DNA of 64,000 nt from assembly GCA_009617715.1 (NCBI GenBank), contig VTFK01000072.1, forward strand, positions 930,001 through 994,000, read 5' to 3'. Made by a program: the position numbers and the translations under genes. This stretch comes from Plectrocnemia conspersa (lineage: Eukaryota > Arthropoda > Insecta > Trichoptera > Polycentropodidae). Position 1 is the first letter of the stretch. Each line of letters opens with the position of its first letter. The notes under the pieces are model-generated. The model worked only from the letters and a program-made list of their open reading frames with translations. It was not told where the DNA came from and ran no database searches. Positions 1-12,715 of the stretch are shown one piece after another.

Positions 1-1170
1 TTAATAAACCAAACATAATTTAATATTCAAGTATCTAGAGAAACAAATGTAAACAAATCGTTTAAACTTATGTCGAATTAGACAATCTTATGATTAGAAT
101 AATATAAATGGAGATGACAACATTTTTTGTGTGTATATTACATAATATTAACACAAGTTATCAAACGTTTAAACCGCAATTTAACAAACCAAACGACATA
201 ATCAATCATTGAATAATCACCTGTTTATACCATGTTCGACGTCGATTTTATATAATCCGTATCTGATAATTAAAATTTATTTTTAAAATTCAGATTACGC
301 AACAAAACGTTTTTTAAAGAGCTCACATAAATTGTAACGCGATACTCAAAGATGTATTAATAATATATTCATGGGGTTATTAAGGCGCTCGTTAGATCCG
401 TTTCGAATAATCTAATGAAAATATTAACAATATTTTATCTTGTTATATAAAAAAAAACGGATCGATAAAAAATAATTCAAATGTTAAAACCAGACTGTTA
501 GATACTTAAAAAAATTTAAATTCAACACTGGATGTTTTTGAAATGACGACTCATTATGCAAAATGGTATGTAAAACATATATGTATATTTTAAAATAATA
601 TACATAATTCGCAACAATCACATGATCGATAAAGTACACGAATAGTTAGGTACAACTTGCTTTTTTATAATTCACGTTAAGACCTATTTTTGCATATAAA
701 AGGTTTATGAAATATTATAAACATACAAAAAAAATGCAAGACTGCCATTTATTTAACAATAATAACAATACATTTTTGTAAAATTTATTTATATTTTTTA
801 AATTTTAATTAATGAAAACTTCTGACTTGAATATACAAACTCAGAGGTCACGGTTAGAGTTTTTATCTAGAATTTTTCGAGAAAAATTCGCAATCAAAAA
901 TTCTTATTTTTCGAGAAATTTGCTGATTTATAAAAAATTTTCAGAGCCTTTTTTTGTTAAAAATAAAATTTGTAGGAATATTTTTTTAGGTTTAACAACA
1001 GCTACATTTTTTTATCACAGCATAAGAAAAGATAGGTCTGTGCCAGATATTAAAAAATATATGTACATGTTTTATTACTTTGATTTTTGTAAATTGTAGT
1101 ACATTTTATGTGATACACATTGACACCTCAAAATAGTTTTCGTTTTATTTATTTATTTAAATAAAACACT
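1..1170. other. A+T-rich stretch without a recognisable gene
   Basis: Simple A/T-dominated sequence. The only open frame of note (812-1099, 95 codons, ATG start) is Lys/Phe/Tyr-rich, as expected from A+T-rich DNA, and shows no domain I know. It lies beside a small palindromic word (aatttttcgagaaaaatt, near 870). I see no repeat, RNA gene or splice structure. Confidence 0.5.
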
Positions 1171-1610
1171 TTATTACTCCAGTAATTTCACACGTTGAGC
1201 AACAATAATAATACGCGATGACATGTTATCAAAACAAGTCAGGTTATGTCTCTCAAAACACAGTATAACACTGTTTGGTTGAAATTGACACCATGTCAGT
1301 TGTTTCACGCTTTCGTGTCGTCTGCTCGGTTTGTCGATGTCATTCGTGACATTAGTGTGAATGGGATCAAATCCGGTCATCATTGTTATCCGTCGGGCTT
1401 CGCAAATTGCCAATTTCCTCAGATCATTTCAAACGACAGCTCGAAATCTGTCAGTGCATTGTTAAAACGATGCCGCATAGCACTGGGACGTGTGTCCCGA
1501 CTGACGAGCGTTGCGGACGAATTACAAATGATCGGACAAATTGCTCGGTTGAATTGTGACAGAGATTCTCAACCTAATGAGTTAGCAAATCGCTTTTGAA
1601 ATGTGTAGAT
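1171..1610 (+). other. CpG-richer island holding a 117-codon open frame
   Basis: Base composition changes sharply to mixed, CpG-containing sequence. A frame on the plus strand runs from a real ATG at 1246 to a stop at 1599 (117 codons), with an in-frame stop just upstream near 1219. The predicted product has a polar, protein-like second half (roughly residues 65-117, with Leu/Arg/Ser and an Asp-Arg-Asp stretch). It has no signal peptide, membrane segment or motif I recognise. The minus strand is also open over part of it (1174-1413), as happens in G+C-richer DNA, so the frame alone is weak evidence. It may be a small intronless gene, a pseudogene fragment or a conserved regulatory island. Function unknown. 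Confidence 0.25.
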
Positions 1611-2240
1611 TGTATATGTATATCACTGCCGGGTTCATCAATTAAAGTACCCGTTTATTTAACAAATGGACCATCTAATAAAGAGATGGTCTAAAAACAG
1701 GCCAAAATCTTTTAGCAAATTCTACAGGCGTGGCAATCAAAATAATATGCTATAAAATCTTTAACTTAGAATGATAAAGCCAGTCAGAGATGTGTTATAC
1801 AAAAAGGGGTTCAAAGCATTTATGACATAAAGGTTTCGTTGTTTAAATGGGACAAACTAAAAAAACTTTTTGGCCAAATAAATAAAAATACGCGATATGA
1901 CTAAAATAAAATAAAAGTATTTATAGCAAACGTCTTGAAAACAGGATTGCTATTCAAACGCCTTTTTATAATCGGCTCTAGAGGTTAAAGACAAAATAAT
2001 TATATAGTAAGTAATTCACTTGTATCACAATTACTTCAAGCTTTATTTTTTATGCTTTCTACTATAAACAGTAAAGAAAGTGTTTATAATAATAAGAAAG
2101 TTCAATATTCTAAGATTTAAACTTATATTTTAATAAGTCTATTTTTCTCGTGTGAATATTTGTAACGTACAATTACCAACATAAACAAGGCCATTTTTCA
2201 GTAAAAAATACACAAGGACAATTTACCCACGATACTAACG
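1611..2240. other. A+T-rich stretch with one small hairpin
   Basis: No gene seen. A perfect 8-bp hairpin (gaccatct / agatggtc, 7-nt loop) lies at 1669-1691. The rest is simple A/T-rich sequence. Confidence 0.45.
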
Positions 2241-2640
2241 ACATTCTCCTTATTGTATTGTTTTTTTTATTTAATACCTATTTTTTTTTTTCGAGATAAA
2301 AAACACACACCAAGGAGCAGCGGGAGCGCTAACGAGACTCAGGGAAGGATCGAGATCAAATTATCGAAAGGCATTAAGTTTTTTTTTAATAGTGCCATAA
2401 CGATTTTGTACCGAATCTTTTATGTGTCATTACATGGAACGGGTCCCCTGTTTCCTGTGCGTCTGTCACGCGACAGATGTTGCTCGGTCACTCCGATTCT
2501 TCCACCTTTTGGTAATGATTTGGTAATGGCTCGTCAAAATTTAACCGAGACACGTCTGTCTGTCCAACGTATAAAATAAAAAAATAGCTCAAACATATGG
2601 TATAAGTTTATAATAGGCGATCTGTGCAAAGTCTGGAAGC
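2241..2640. promoter_or_regulatory. Small mixed-composition island, possible regulatory element
   Basis: From about 2300 to 2575 the sequence is G+C-richer, with CpGs and a small dyad (tgtcacgcgaca near 2465). A 108-codon frame crosses it, but its first half is poly-Phe from T-runs and I do not accept it as a gene. The composition matches the other islands in the window. Confidence 0.25.
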
Positions 2641-4000
2641 GGAAAAATGTATAGCGGTCAATTGGTCGGAAACATAAAAACGGATATGATAGATAATTAC
2701 GCCAATTTATAGATATCGTTATAGTTTATAATGTGTTGTTATGAATATATGACATAAACATACAAAAGAATGTGTGACTCTAGTGTAGCATATGCTCTAA
2801 ACATTTTACTAAAATATATACAATATAATACATATCATATATACAAAGCTTTTTATATATAGCATAATGCTAATTAAAATGTTAATATTATATATAACTT
2901 GTCATTATATTGAATCCTTTACAGAAGAATTCCCAAACCTGCGATGGAAAACTTCGTAAATCCCAAAATTTTAACGGAACACCTTGTTTATATTGTAGGG
3001 TAGATACTATTACATAATTAAAATTTATATAAATAAAAAAACAGATTATTCATTTTATATTTTTTAACATAAAAACACATAAAATGTAAGTAAATGAAGT
3101 TCCCAATTACTTAATGATTATCTTGGGTCCTTAAATTGCAAATCTTTTTAAAATTGACATTGACTTTATTGCAGTATAATAACAAAATCTTACTTTAAAT
3201 AAATATGACGTAGTAAACAGAACTAACACGATAAGTTTGTTTTGACAAATTTGAGAACACATCTGTAAATTCGCCCATAATTAATTTATTGTTTAATCTT
3301 TAATTTTTTCAGTCACGTATTAAATAAAGTAGCATTTTAAAATCACTTGCACTTAAGCTGGCTATTCTGAATATAGGAATCGTCTCTACTAGTTATTGAA
3401 AAAGAGTTGTTTTTAATTTTAAGTCATGTAAGGTGTTCTAAAAATACTTAATAAACTTCTTCACCTATTTTAAAATGTAATTCAGTCAAACATTTATATT
3501 AGGCGAGAAAACAATCAAAATTTACTGTAACAGTAAAAAGCAATAAATTTATCTTTTGTATTATAAATTGTAATACTCTTTTCTCATAAAAATAAGTTAA
3601 TTTAACTGCACTTCCAGAAAATATATGCCGAATATGCAAGATTGATCAAACATGAAACATTTGTTAAAAATTTTATAAAATTTTATCCTGGATTAATTTA
3701 TGCCATAAAAAAATACCAAAATCTTATATAAAATTTCATAAAGCACACATGCAAATTGTGTGAATTAAAAATGAAATATGTTCATGTAAAAAACATTGTT
3801 TTTATTTAAAAATGAAGCAGTTTTTATACATTTCCTATCGTATAAAATTAGATTGTAAATATAATACATTTGAAAAGTCGTGGATATATCCTGTATATAT
3901 AACTAAGATTTCGGTTACTATTTATCTGTAATAAAATATTAATTAACATATATTTATAATTAAGTGTTGTCTTATATAGTATTTTATCAACAAAAATAAC
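2641..4000. other. A+T-rich stretch, nothing recognised
   Basis: Simple A/T-rich DNA without repeats, open frames or RNA-like structure that I can support. Confidence 0.5.
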
Positions 4001-4300
4001 CTTTTGAAGTCGTTGAAAGTCTAAAATTACATCAAACGACGGAGATCGTGGGCCATCCATCGAATCGTGAAATAAAATCGCATTAGGCGGATAAATACGA
4101 AAGAGCATTAATTGAAACATTTCTGCGTGGAAGAGTTGGCAAGGGGTATGGTATGGTTTGGACTCGGATGATCACTTCATATGTCAAACGCTCCTCAAAG
4201 GTACAAAGAGTATCGATCCTCGTCGCCGTTGTGCCAGCCCAAATAAGGAGATATATCCAAAACAATTATTAAATGGCTGCTTTACCGAGGATAGTTAGGA
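4001..4300. promoter_or_regulatory. Island with a perfect CArG (SRF-type) box
   Basis: Mixed-composition segment between A/T-rich flanks. It contains CCAAATAAGG at 4239-4248, an exact match to the CC(A/T)6GG site bound by SRF-type MADS factors. Short minus-strand frames overlap it but have no recognisable domains. A regulatory role is inferred from composition plus motif. Confidence 0.3.
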
Positions 4301-4550
4301 TAATTAAAAAAATCAGATACCACCCGAATAAAAATGATACGATAATAATAGATACCTCCATTTCATTACCACAATCGTATTCGTCTATGTATATATTTTA
4401 ATAATAATAAAAAGTATCAAATATTATTTCAATCCGTCTCAATTCGATTCGTATTTTTTTTTACTGTATTAATAATTTTATTTACAGTTTAAAAAAATTA
4501 AAGTATAATTATCTTTAAATTATTCCTGATTTTACCGATCAATCTTAGCA

Positions 4551-4960
4551 AATGCTCAACACGGGTTAGTCCATGTTGCGGATGAAAGCACCGCCAAGCT
4601 CCAGGTAATGCATTTTAAGGCTTCACCGCTCCCGACTAGCTAACTATCGTTCCAGCTTAACGGTTAGATGTAAAAATAAACGACATAGCTGAAGTTGGCG
4701 CTGAAGCCACAATGACGCCCCCATAGTTTTCTCGTGTACACCTACAGGTTGCTAACAGTCACGCCTAATGGCCGACCGGCAACCCTTGCCGTTCGTTTTC
4801 GTGCTTTGATTGCGATCTAAGTAAACCACGGCTCGTTTTCATGCCGCATGAAATGATGTGTACTTTGGAAACTAGGAAAGTCGAAAAAACCCAAACGGAT
4901 AGGGGAATGTTCATGATTTTAACCACTAATGGCACGGTCGTGTTCGCTTATCTGTAACGT
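4551..4960. promoter_or_regulatory. CpG-rich island, candidate conserved non-coding element
   Basis: About 400 bp of mixed sequence with many CpGs. It contains several short dyads, for example gccgaccggc near 4771 and repeated acggtt/aacggt words. No frame with a domain. It resembles the other islands and stands out from the A/T-rich flanks. Confidence 0.35.
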
Positions 4961-5330
4961 AAAATTTTAACCTTAAATAAGTTGCTAAAATAAAATATTA
5001 ACGAAAGCCTCTTCAATTTTTTTCAACAAAATTTGACTTTAGACTGCATAAAGCAAAGAAGCGCAGGGTTATATTTTGGGACATGCTAAAACAGCAAAAA
5101 CTGCTCGTAAACTAAAACATACTTTTGATATGGATACTGTTAAGGAACATACGATCTAATATATATATTATAGTATATACATTAATAAATATACATATGT
5201 AAAACTGTTTTTAATATTTTCATTAAAGATATTTCTCATGTTTTATTTATTATATACCGTTGAAATTTTACGATTTCAAAGCTACACACACAAGAAATAG
5301 CATTGAAAATATTCAGTGGAAAATTGGAAA
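4961..5330. other. A+T-rich spacer
   Basis: Nothing supportable: A/T-rich, with TA-rich words near 5160-5200. Confidence 0.45.
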
Positions 5331-5920
5331 ACGTTCTCGGCAAGAGAAGACAATAGAATCGCGCGCACAACACAAGTCTGCTTTATCAAAGACGAAAATA
5401 TTTGAAAAGTATTTTCTAGGTTAGTTTTCTCAAGCTTCAAAAGTTACTCTAGTCTGTATCTGCGCTGGGACGAAATGTCTACAAGAGTACGGTAACCGGC
5501 ACGGGATGCGACTGGAAATATCTTTTATTTTCCCACATAACATCCGAACGTGGGATATAGAGGAAATTATTGGTTCCGTACATGTACAAAATACACACAT
5601 GTATACATATAAATATTTTGAGCTTTCAACTTTAGATATTTCTATGACGTTCCTTCTTAAAAACAATGAGCGTCGGACGCTAAAAGTTTCAAGTTTGACG
5701 CCAGCGCCCTTTGTTCAAACTTCGATGGTTTATACTATACAATATGTACAATATATACAAGTTTGAAAGCTTTCGTTTCTATACTCGTTTAGAATTATTT
5801 TCAATTTACGAATACTTTTCTTTGGCGCTGAACAACGTATCGTGAAATTCCATCGTTTCGCAAATAGCGACCAATCAAGGCACAGTTAATTGAAAAGTTA
5901 ACGCTATATTTTTTTCTGAA
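5331..5920. promoter_or_regulatory. Patchy island, possible regulatory sequence
   Basis: CpG-bearing patches at 5335-5380, 5460-5520 and 5660-5715 lie between A/T-rich words. Overlapping open frames on both strands (5430-5666 minus, 5506-5766 plus) have no recognisable domains and shadow each other. Confidence 0.2.
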
Positions 5921-6600
5921 GAATGTTGATTGAACACATTTTAACGGATATGAAGAATACTGGATTTTTTTCCGCCCTGTGTCTTAAAGGGAATTTCCTC
6001 CAACAAAGAATAAAGCGTTCGCTTCGAATTATACGTATTTTTTCCTTTATTCTCTGAAACATTATTAACGAATAATAATAAAGACAGTAAAAATCGAAGT
6101 AGAAAACGTGATTTGTTGAACAAACTCCGGTACAAATAGGTCAGCGTGTAATTGTGTACTATAATCAAATACCGTAGTTTAGCAATACACATAAAATATA
6201 GAAATATACTATAAAATTACAAATAACAATTAAATAAAAACATTTGAAGAGCTATTAAATATTTAGCTGTTGTTTTTTTTAATAAAATAATACTGCACAA
6301 TAAATGTGTCAAAATTATATAGTTACTCAATTTACTTATTAATTTTTTTAATAATAATCTGAGCATTATAACTTGACAGGTTTTCCCAATGCTTCACAAT
6401 AGTCATAAAACAAATATTAATTATGCAATTAAACATTTAAAAAATTAAAATAAAATAGTTATATTGAATATCTAATAATTTAATAATAAAATAAAGATTA
6501 TTTTATCTAATTGGTTGATTTAATTAAAATCGAATGCTCTCATTTATTAGAGCAAAAGGTATAAAGAAAAATTTTAAGTGTATTATTCAATTTATATGTC

Positions 6601-6650
6601 AGACAGTTATTTTTCATATTAAATACTACGCGTTAATTCTAGATATATTA
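6601..6650 (+). repeat. Diverged direct repeat, copy 1
   Basis: Leader agacagttattttt followed within about 12 nt by actacgcgttaattctaga. The same pair is found at 7419-7465 in the same orientation. The family is not identified. Confidence 0.45.
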
Positions 6651-7418
6651 CAATAAATTACACTTTCAACATCCGAAAACGATTGCTGTTTGAGTTTATG
6701 AATATGATTTTTTTATGACATGATCATTTTTGATTGTGTTTTAACAGTTTTTAAAGTAAAATTGTTAATCTGATATGATTTTTTTCTATATGTAAAACTC
6801 TACGTTAATTATAAATTTAGTACAATAAATTATATTTTGAACTGATTTGAGCGCAAGCTTAAGATTTAGAAGTTTTTAATTGTGATTAGTGTAATTAAAA
6901 TTACATAATAGTTTTTTTTGGGTTCTTATAGTTTTTAGATAAAATATAGTTCTTTTTAAAACAAGTTTGATATAAAAGTGTGCGATTCCTTACATCATAC
7001 TAAAAACTAATAAATAAACTAATTTTGATTTTAAGCAAAATAATATTTTTATTCAAAGTATGTTAAATGTTATTAAAATAAAATGTTTTTATGATAATAA
7101 TTTTCATATTTTAGGTATATATTCTTGAGTTGTTTTTAAATATTTTTTTCAGTATCTAAACTACGTAGGAGTTCTCAACTTGTACTTTTTCAATTTGGTA
7201 CCATTTTTTTGATTAATACAAGAAAACTAAATAAATCATATGCTTGAAAAATGCCACAACTTATTATATTAATATTAAACATACGATTATTTTTAATATA
7301 ATATTAAAATAAAGATAATTTTAGATAAAAGTTAATTTTTAAAAAATCTAAAGATTTTATTTATAAGACCAAAGTGATAAGAGTTTTTTTTTATATATAA
7401 AGCATTAAATTTATTTTA

Positions 7419-7465
7419 TAGACAGTTATTTTTATCTTAATAACTACGCGTTAATTCTAGACTTC
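7419..7465 (+). repeat. Diverged direct repeat, copy 2
   Basis: Partner of 6601-6650. The core 19-mer is identical and the region between leader and core differs by small indels. The two copies are about 820 bp apart. Confidence 0.45.
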
Positions 7466-9050
7466 GGAAAAAATACCATTAGAACATTTAAAAACAATTT
7501 TTGCGCTCATGAATTTGAGTTTTAAGTTAAACGTAATTAAAATGATATGATAAAATTATATATTTTTTATATTTTATTTTAAAAATCTATAAAGAAAATC
7601 ATTTAAAAAAAATAATTGTAAGAAAACAGTTAGTTCATATTTATTTAAATAAAGCTAATTAGATCTAATCGAGATGTATTTTTTTTTTTTTTTGTCAAAA
7701 AAAGCAAAATTGTTGAATATTATAGTTTTAATTTTAAAATAATGTAGTCTCATATAATTCTCGCAAAGTTGGAGTTCAAAAATTTAATAGAATTAAAACA
7801 GAAGCAATTATCTAAACAAAACATTGACAATCCCTGTCACCACCTTTCCAAAATGAACAAAACAACACAAGTAAATGGAAAACAGGCGTTAAATACATGG
7901 ACTTACATCTGGGCTTAAATTTATTAAGCATATTTTGGAACTTTGATCTAAAGGCTTGCAACCATTGCGGCCCTTAGACCGATATTTATTAGAAAGAGCG
8001 CCAAACTATAAAAAAATATACTATATAAAGTGAAACCAAAAATATAATAAAAAATTTCATTACCAATATTATAATATTTCATGAAACATCACTAACCCAC
8101 AAATCTTATGTATTGGTGATCACAATTAAAAATTACCTTTAATTTAAATATAAACACAAAATATCAAAGCATATATTGCTTTACAGGCTAAAGCTTCCAA
8201 AACAATTGTTGAATTGTACTAAAATTAGCATTTGATTTATTGTTTTCTTTTCCTACATTTTTATTTTTCCCATGCTTTAATTTTAAATATTTAAGATAAT
8301 ATGCAAAAAAATATTTTATTTTATATTTTTTTTTGTTATCATATTGTTGCTAATATTTAATTTAAAACAAAAAAAATGATTATAAACTAGTAACATGTAC
8401 AGTATATTTAATTAGGATGTTGAAATAAATGTATTAAAAAAAATCTTGAATGTTAAAATTGTCTAAATAGATTTTTTCATCCTAATTTATAAAAATTTAG
8501 TAAAGTAAATATTATGTTTAGGAGAAAATTATGAATATTAAATTGCTTTTGAAGTTGATTTATTATTTTATTATATAAAAAAATACAGAAAATCATTAAC
8601 GCCAAGAATATTGTATGATATAATATAATATATTTGTAATTATACTTGTATTATAATATTTATTTATTTATTTTTTATAAAAGAAAATTAAAATATATAT
8701 TGTAAATTTACCGTGCTCACCTGAAAAGCCTTAAAAATTAATAAAAAGTAATTAATATAGATTAATAATAAATGCATATATATATATATATGCGATCTAA
8801 AAATTTCAAGGCGATAAAAATTGCTAGCGAAGAATTATAATGACCAAATAAATCCCAAGATTCATGAAATTTGTAAACATATCTTTAGACATTAAATAAT
8901 TACTTTTTGTCTACTAGTAAAAATATTAATTATGTTTAATATTGAGGTGATTAATAAATTTCAAAAAATTTGTTAAAAATTTGAGATAATAATTAAATAA
9001 ACAAATAAATTTAAACACCCATTAAAATTTATATAGATTTTTTCTAACTC

Positions 9051-9545
9051 ACGCAATTAATTTCCCGAAGCGAAATCGCCTCATTTGCATTACAACAAAT
9101 TCGACGTGATCTATCGCCATCCTCGTACCGTAATTATTCATTCCATCTTCAACCGCTCAAGTCCTGACTAATTGTCGGGAAAAAAAAAAGTATACATACA
9201 GATGTATAAAAATAATGCGAACCTCCCAGCATAATAAATATATGGCCATATTGTTTTTAACTGACGTATTTCGTATAATTAAGCGTAACGAGCGGAAATT
9301 ACAACAGTTCATTAGCATTATCCTCGTACGAAACAAAACCCATCGTTCGGTTCGGTTCGAAATTATGCAAATCGCCCCCCAAACATACGAGAGCGTGATT
9401 GATAAGTTATTGCCAACTATGGGAGTTTGTTGGAGAATCTGGCATATATAATACGTAGTTATAACATGCTGGAACAGCTAGCCCCGAAGCTATGAGCTTT
9501 CATGTGTGCTCCACATTCAGACACTTCATCGTAATTCATCGACGT
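9051..9545. promoter_or_regulatory. Island with two opposed POU octamers, candidate enhancer
   Basis: CpG-containing island of about 490 bp. It contains ATTTGCAT at 9083-9090 and ATGCAAAT at 9365-9372, exact octamer sites in opposite orientation. It also has TAATTA-type homeodomain cores, a taattattcattcc word near 9131, and CTAGCCCCGAAGCTATGAGC, an imperfect dyad, near 9479. The 78-codon frame inside (9215-9451) has no known domain. A developmental enhancer is plausible; this is inference. Confidence 0.35.
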
Positions 9546-11240
9546 TAGAAGATGAATATAATTTATTTAATTAAATATTGACAATATAACGTTGCCGTTC
9601 GTAAAATTTGTCCCAAAGTGATAATTTTAAAGTTATGATTTATTATAAATAAAATTTATAGCGAAAATGTATTATTAAACTCACATATTCCATCTATCAA
9701 ACAGCTTATTGTAAAACAACAAAAACACGTACACAATTATTCGATTATAATATAAGTTATATATTATAGACTAAAATTATTTCCTTACTCTTCTTAAAAA
9801 TCTTGGTATTTTTTACTTTTAAGAGTTACCATAAAATATAAACCCACACCTTGCTAAAATATTTTCTTGGCCCAACTACTTTTTATGTGCAGCAACGTAG
9901 CTACTATTAAATATGGCTTTTTGTGGTACAAGAACCTTATTGGAATATCTAACCAATATAATCGATTTGGAATTAGTTTTTGCAATCAATAAATTTTTAA
10001 ATTAAATTTTAGAAATAAGTACCATTTATTGTATATTAATGTACGTTCATTAATTTATCAAAATAAATAATAGCTAAATAATCAAATAAGTGAATATCTG
10101 AAGTATTTTATTTTTATTTCGTAATTTTGAACATATGCCTAACTATTTATCTTGATTTATTACATAATAGCATATTTCGATCGTTATACCATAATATTTT
10201 AGAGACAAATTATAATCAATTACGTTCATTCGTTATTTATGCGTTTTAAATATTTTTATAATGTATACAACACATACGTAAAAATGATGAATTGCCATTT
10301 TTAAATACAGGTGCTTTAAAAATATGAAAAATTGCTTCTTTAATAAATATTTATAAAATTAAAGATACATAAATTGACGTTGACGTTGTTTTGATTACAA
10401 CATACTTTTTATTATTTTATCAAAATGTTAAAATAACATTGTTTATGTATTTGTGACATCTGGATTTACTATCATACATGTTTTATCTTTTTTGCCATAA
10501 ATGTGTTTTTCAAATAGATAGTTTATATTTATTTAATCCCTATTTTTGTGACCATTATATTTTTGCATTTTTTTCTCTAGTAAAATTTATTTAACTTTTT
10601 TACTTAGAGCTTCTAACTATTTTTTGGAGTATTGTTTTAAGTTGTTAGTTGTTCTTAGTTAAAAATAAATCATACGCATGTAGTTCATACATATCTTTTA
10701 AATGAGGAAATCAGATCAATTATATGATATCTGGCTGTTTTCAATTTTCAGTAAGCCAATATGTAATATATATATTAAATATTATGGCATTTAATTCACT
10801 TCTGCATAAAAAATTGTGTTGTTTTAATTTGATAAATTCAGCTTAGTATTGTAAAGAACAAATACATTTCTGAAGGATTGGCAATTTAATATATTCAATT
10901 ACTAACACAATATAATATAAATTTAACTAAATGAGGGTATAATTTAAAATGATATATCTAACAAAAGGTATAATTTAATTTGTGGATCAAAAATTAAATT
11001 AGTACTATGGAATGTAATCATAATTATTACATACAAAATTATTGTTTTGTAAATAAATTACTATCTGGAAATGATATACTAGAAAAAATAAGAATTAAGC
11101 TTTATTGAAAAAAATATACCTAAAATTAAAAAAAACAATATAAATTTTATCTGGTGAGAAAACAGTAATGGAAATAGTAAAACATTATAATGATCTTACT
11201 TTTTAGTAAGTAATACATAATTGATTTTGTGGCTTTTAAA
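9546..11240. other. A+T-rich stretch, nothing recognised
   Basis: Simple A/T-rich sequence with no open frame, repeat or structure worth naming. Confidence 0.5.
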
Positions 11241-11470
11241 ATAAAATTGTTATTGTTATTGGTCTGAGATAGACTCAGGAGAGATTCTTTAAAGATATCA
11301 GAGCAGACTCTAGAGAGATGTTGATGCAAAGACACGAGAAGTCACAAAATAGCAGGGCAGATCGACACGATAGAGATCAGAAAATCATCCAGAGAGCATC
11401 ACCACGATAATTCCAGCTATTCTAAAACTTCTCAGCTGACAAATACAATCACAAGTTTTGTTTTTGTTGT
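11241..11470 (+). repeat. Purine-rich (GA/CAG-type) block
   Basis: Abrupt change to AGA/CAG-rich sequence from about 11266 to 11400, then a more mixed tail to 11460. The style resembles the GA-rich blocks at 39484-39610 and 60765-60905. Here the shared ~40-nt motif does not follow directly. It ends about 50 bp before the TTAA of the piggyBac-like element. Possibly a fragment of a dispersed repeat. Confidence 0.3.
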
Positions 11471-11535
11471 TGTTTAATACATACAATATATTTTTTATAA
11501 GCTAAAGTAGCTCATTATTAATACTTTACCGACCG

Positions 11536-11868
11536 GCAGTCTCACTACCAGACTTACGCTAAATACCGGCACTTTTTCGCAAAACTTCGTGAATTTTACC
11601 TTTTTTATTTAAATTTATGTATCTTTTGATACGGTCCGAATATTTCGTTGAATTTTTCTAGACATGTTATAAATGTATCAATGCATCAATTCAAGTTATT
11701 ATTAGATGGTTCTCAACATGTGGTTCGCCGGAAATTAAAAAGAATTATTACTTTTCCTTATTATTAGATTTTTAAAATGATTATCTTGATTTTAAAATTA
11801 TAAAAACGAATAACCTAGAAATTTTAATAAAAATAATTTAAATTGACTTAACCAGCGGTTCTCAAACA
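11536..11868 (+). repeat. Left arm of long imperfect inverted repeat
   Basis: Reads ccggcagtctcactaccaga, then an extra ~57 bp, then a long stretch ending with ttaaccagcggttctcaaac. The reverse complement recurs at 13241-13520 with scattered substitutions and small indels. The inner 15 bases (cagcggttctcaaac) are identical in both arms. The 8 bp outside that 15-mer are themselves part of the inverted repeat, so they are not a target-site duplication of a nested hAT element. Confidence 0.75.
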
Positions 11869-12094
11869 TTTTTAAATTAGTTAAAACTTTTTTCAAGCAA
11901 ACTTTTCTTTTGTATTGTGACATTTTTACTAATACGAGTTTACTGATATGTAATTCATTTGCAATAAAATATTCACTAACCGTTGTAATTCACTCCATCG
12001 TAATGTGAAATCTTCCAGGCACATACACAGATAATTTACATTGTCTTTCACGTGTAAATCACTTTTCACAATAACTAGTTATATAATAAAAGTT

Positions 12095-12715
12095 TAAAGT
12101 GTCTCGATTTTTTACCGTTTTTCGCAATTGCAACAATATTACCCCATATCGTTTATATTTGGTTTCAAATATTCGTAATTTTGCATTTTTCAGCTATTCT
12201 GGTAAAACCCGATTCTTCTTTATGGTACCACAGATTCTATTTTTTTTCAAATATATTTTTTTTGCTATTTCAACACTGTTATAAAAATTGTCCATATAAA
12301 GATGATGCCATTTGTATTTATTGTCTGATGTTAGATGTGATATTGAATCTTGTAACGAAATTCCAGGTCCTGAATATATTTTAAATTTCGATATGTATCC
12401 TGACACTAATTCACATACCATTCTTATCACTATACCGTACTTTGTGAGCTTACTGGGGTTCTATACGTGAAAATTTAATCTTCCACACCATGGGATCATA
12501 CCCTAATTCAGAGATATGTTTTGGCTTGGTTTGTACATATTTTTTAATCTTTCGGAGAAATAATCAATTATTTTTTGTACTTTGAACAGTCATCCTACAT
12601 TATCAGGAACATTTTCATTATTGGAAAAACGCAGGTAACGTAATATTTGCTAAAACCTATTTCTACTCATGGTTTTTGTAAATATCGGGGTTCCTATTAG
12701 TGGATTTATTGTCTA
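12095..12715 (-). pseudogene. piggyBac-type transposase remnant (DDE_Tnp_1_7 family)
   Basis: Read on the minus strand, a near-continuous match to the piggyBac transposase core can be followed. From high to low coordinates it shows MSRNRF followed by a Leu-rich segment (about 12672-12630), IDYFSE near 12560, MIPWCGRLNF near 12475, NPSKLTKYGI near 12440, a VCELVSGYI stretch, then HHLYMDNFYNS (about 12345-12310) and CGTIKKNR (about 12230). The MDNFYNS segment contains one of the Asp residues of the family's DDD catalytic triad. Several in-frame stops interrupt it (for example where Tyr is expected before NPSK, and before GMIP). There is no intact start and the C-terminal cysteine-rich domain is missing. 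It is therefore inactive. The family assignment is firm; the exact subfamily is not known. Confidence 0.8.

Larger units (their letters stand above)
5921..9050. other. Long A+T-rich desert with a diverged direct repeat
   Basis: About 3.1 kb of extreme A/T-rich sequence without a credible gene. One 19-mer (actacgcgttaattctaga) occurs exactly at 6625-6643 and 7443-7461. In both places it follows a similar agacagttattttt leader. Weaker echoes near 6800 suggest an old, decayed repeat. A TA run lies at 8776-8791. Confidence 0.5.

Noticed and set aside
812..1099. 95-codon ATG frame
   Set aside because: Composition is exactly what A/T-rich DNA gives (Phe, Lys, Ile, Tyr); no domain, no island, no splice or promoter signals.
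2253..2579. 108-codon frame
   Set aside because: The first third is encoded by T-runs and starts at TTG; no domain.
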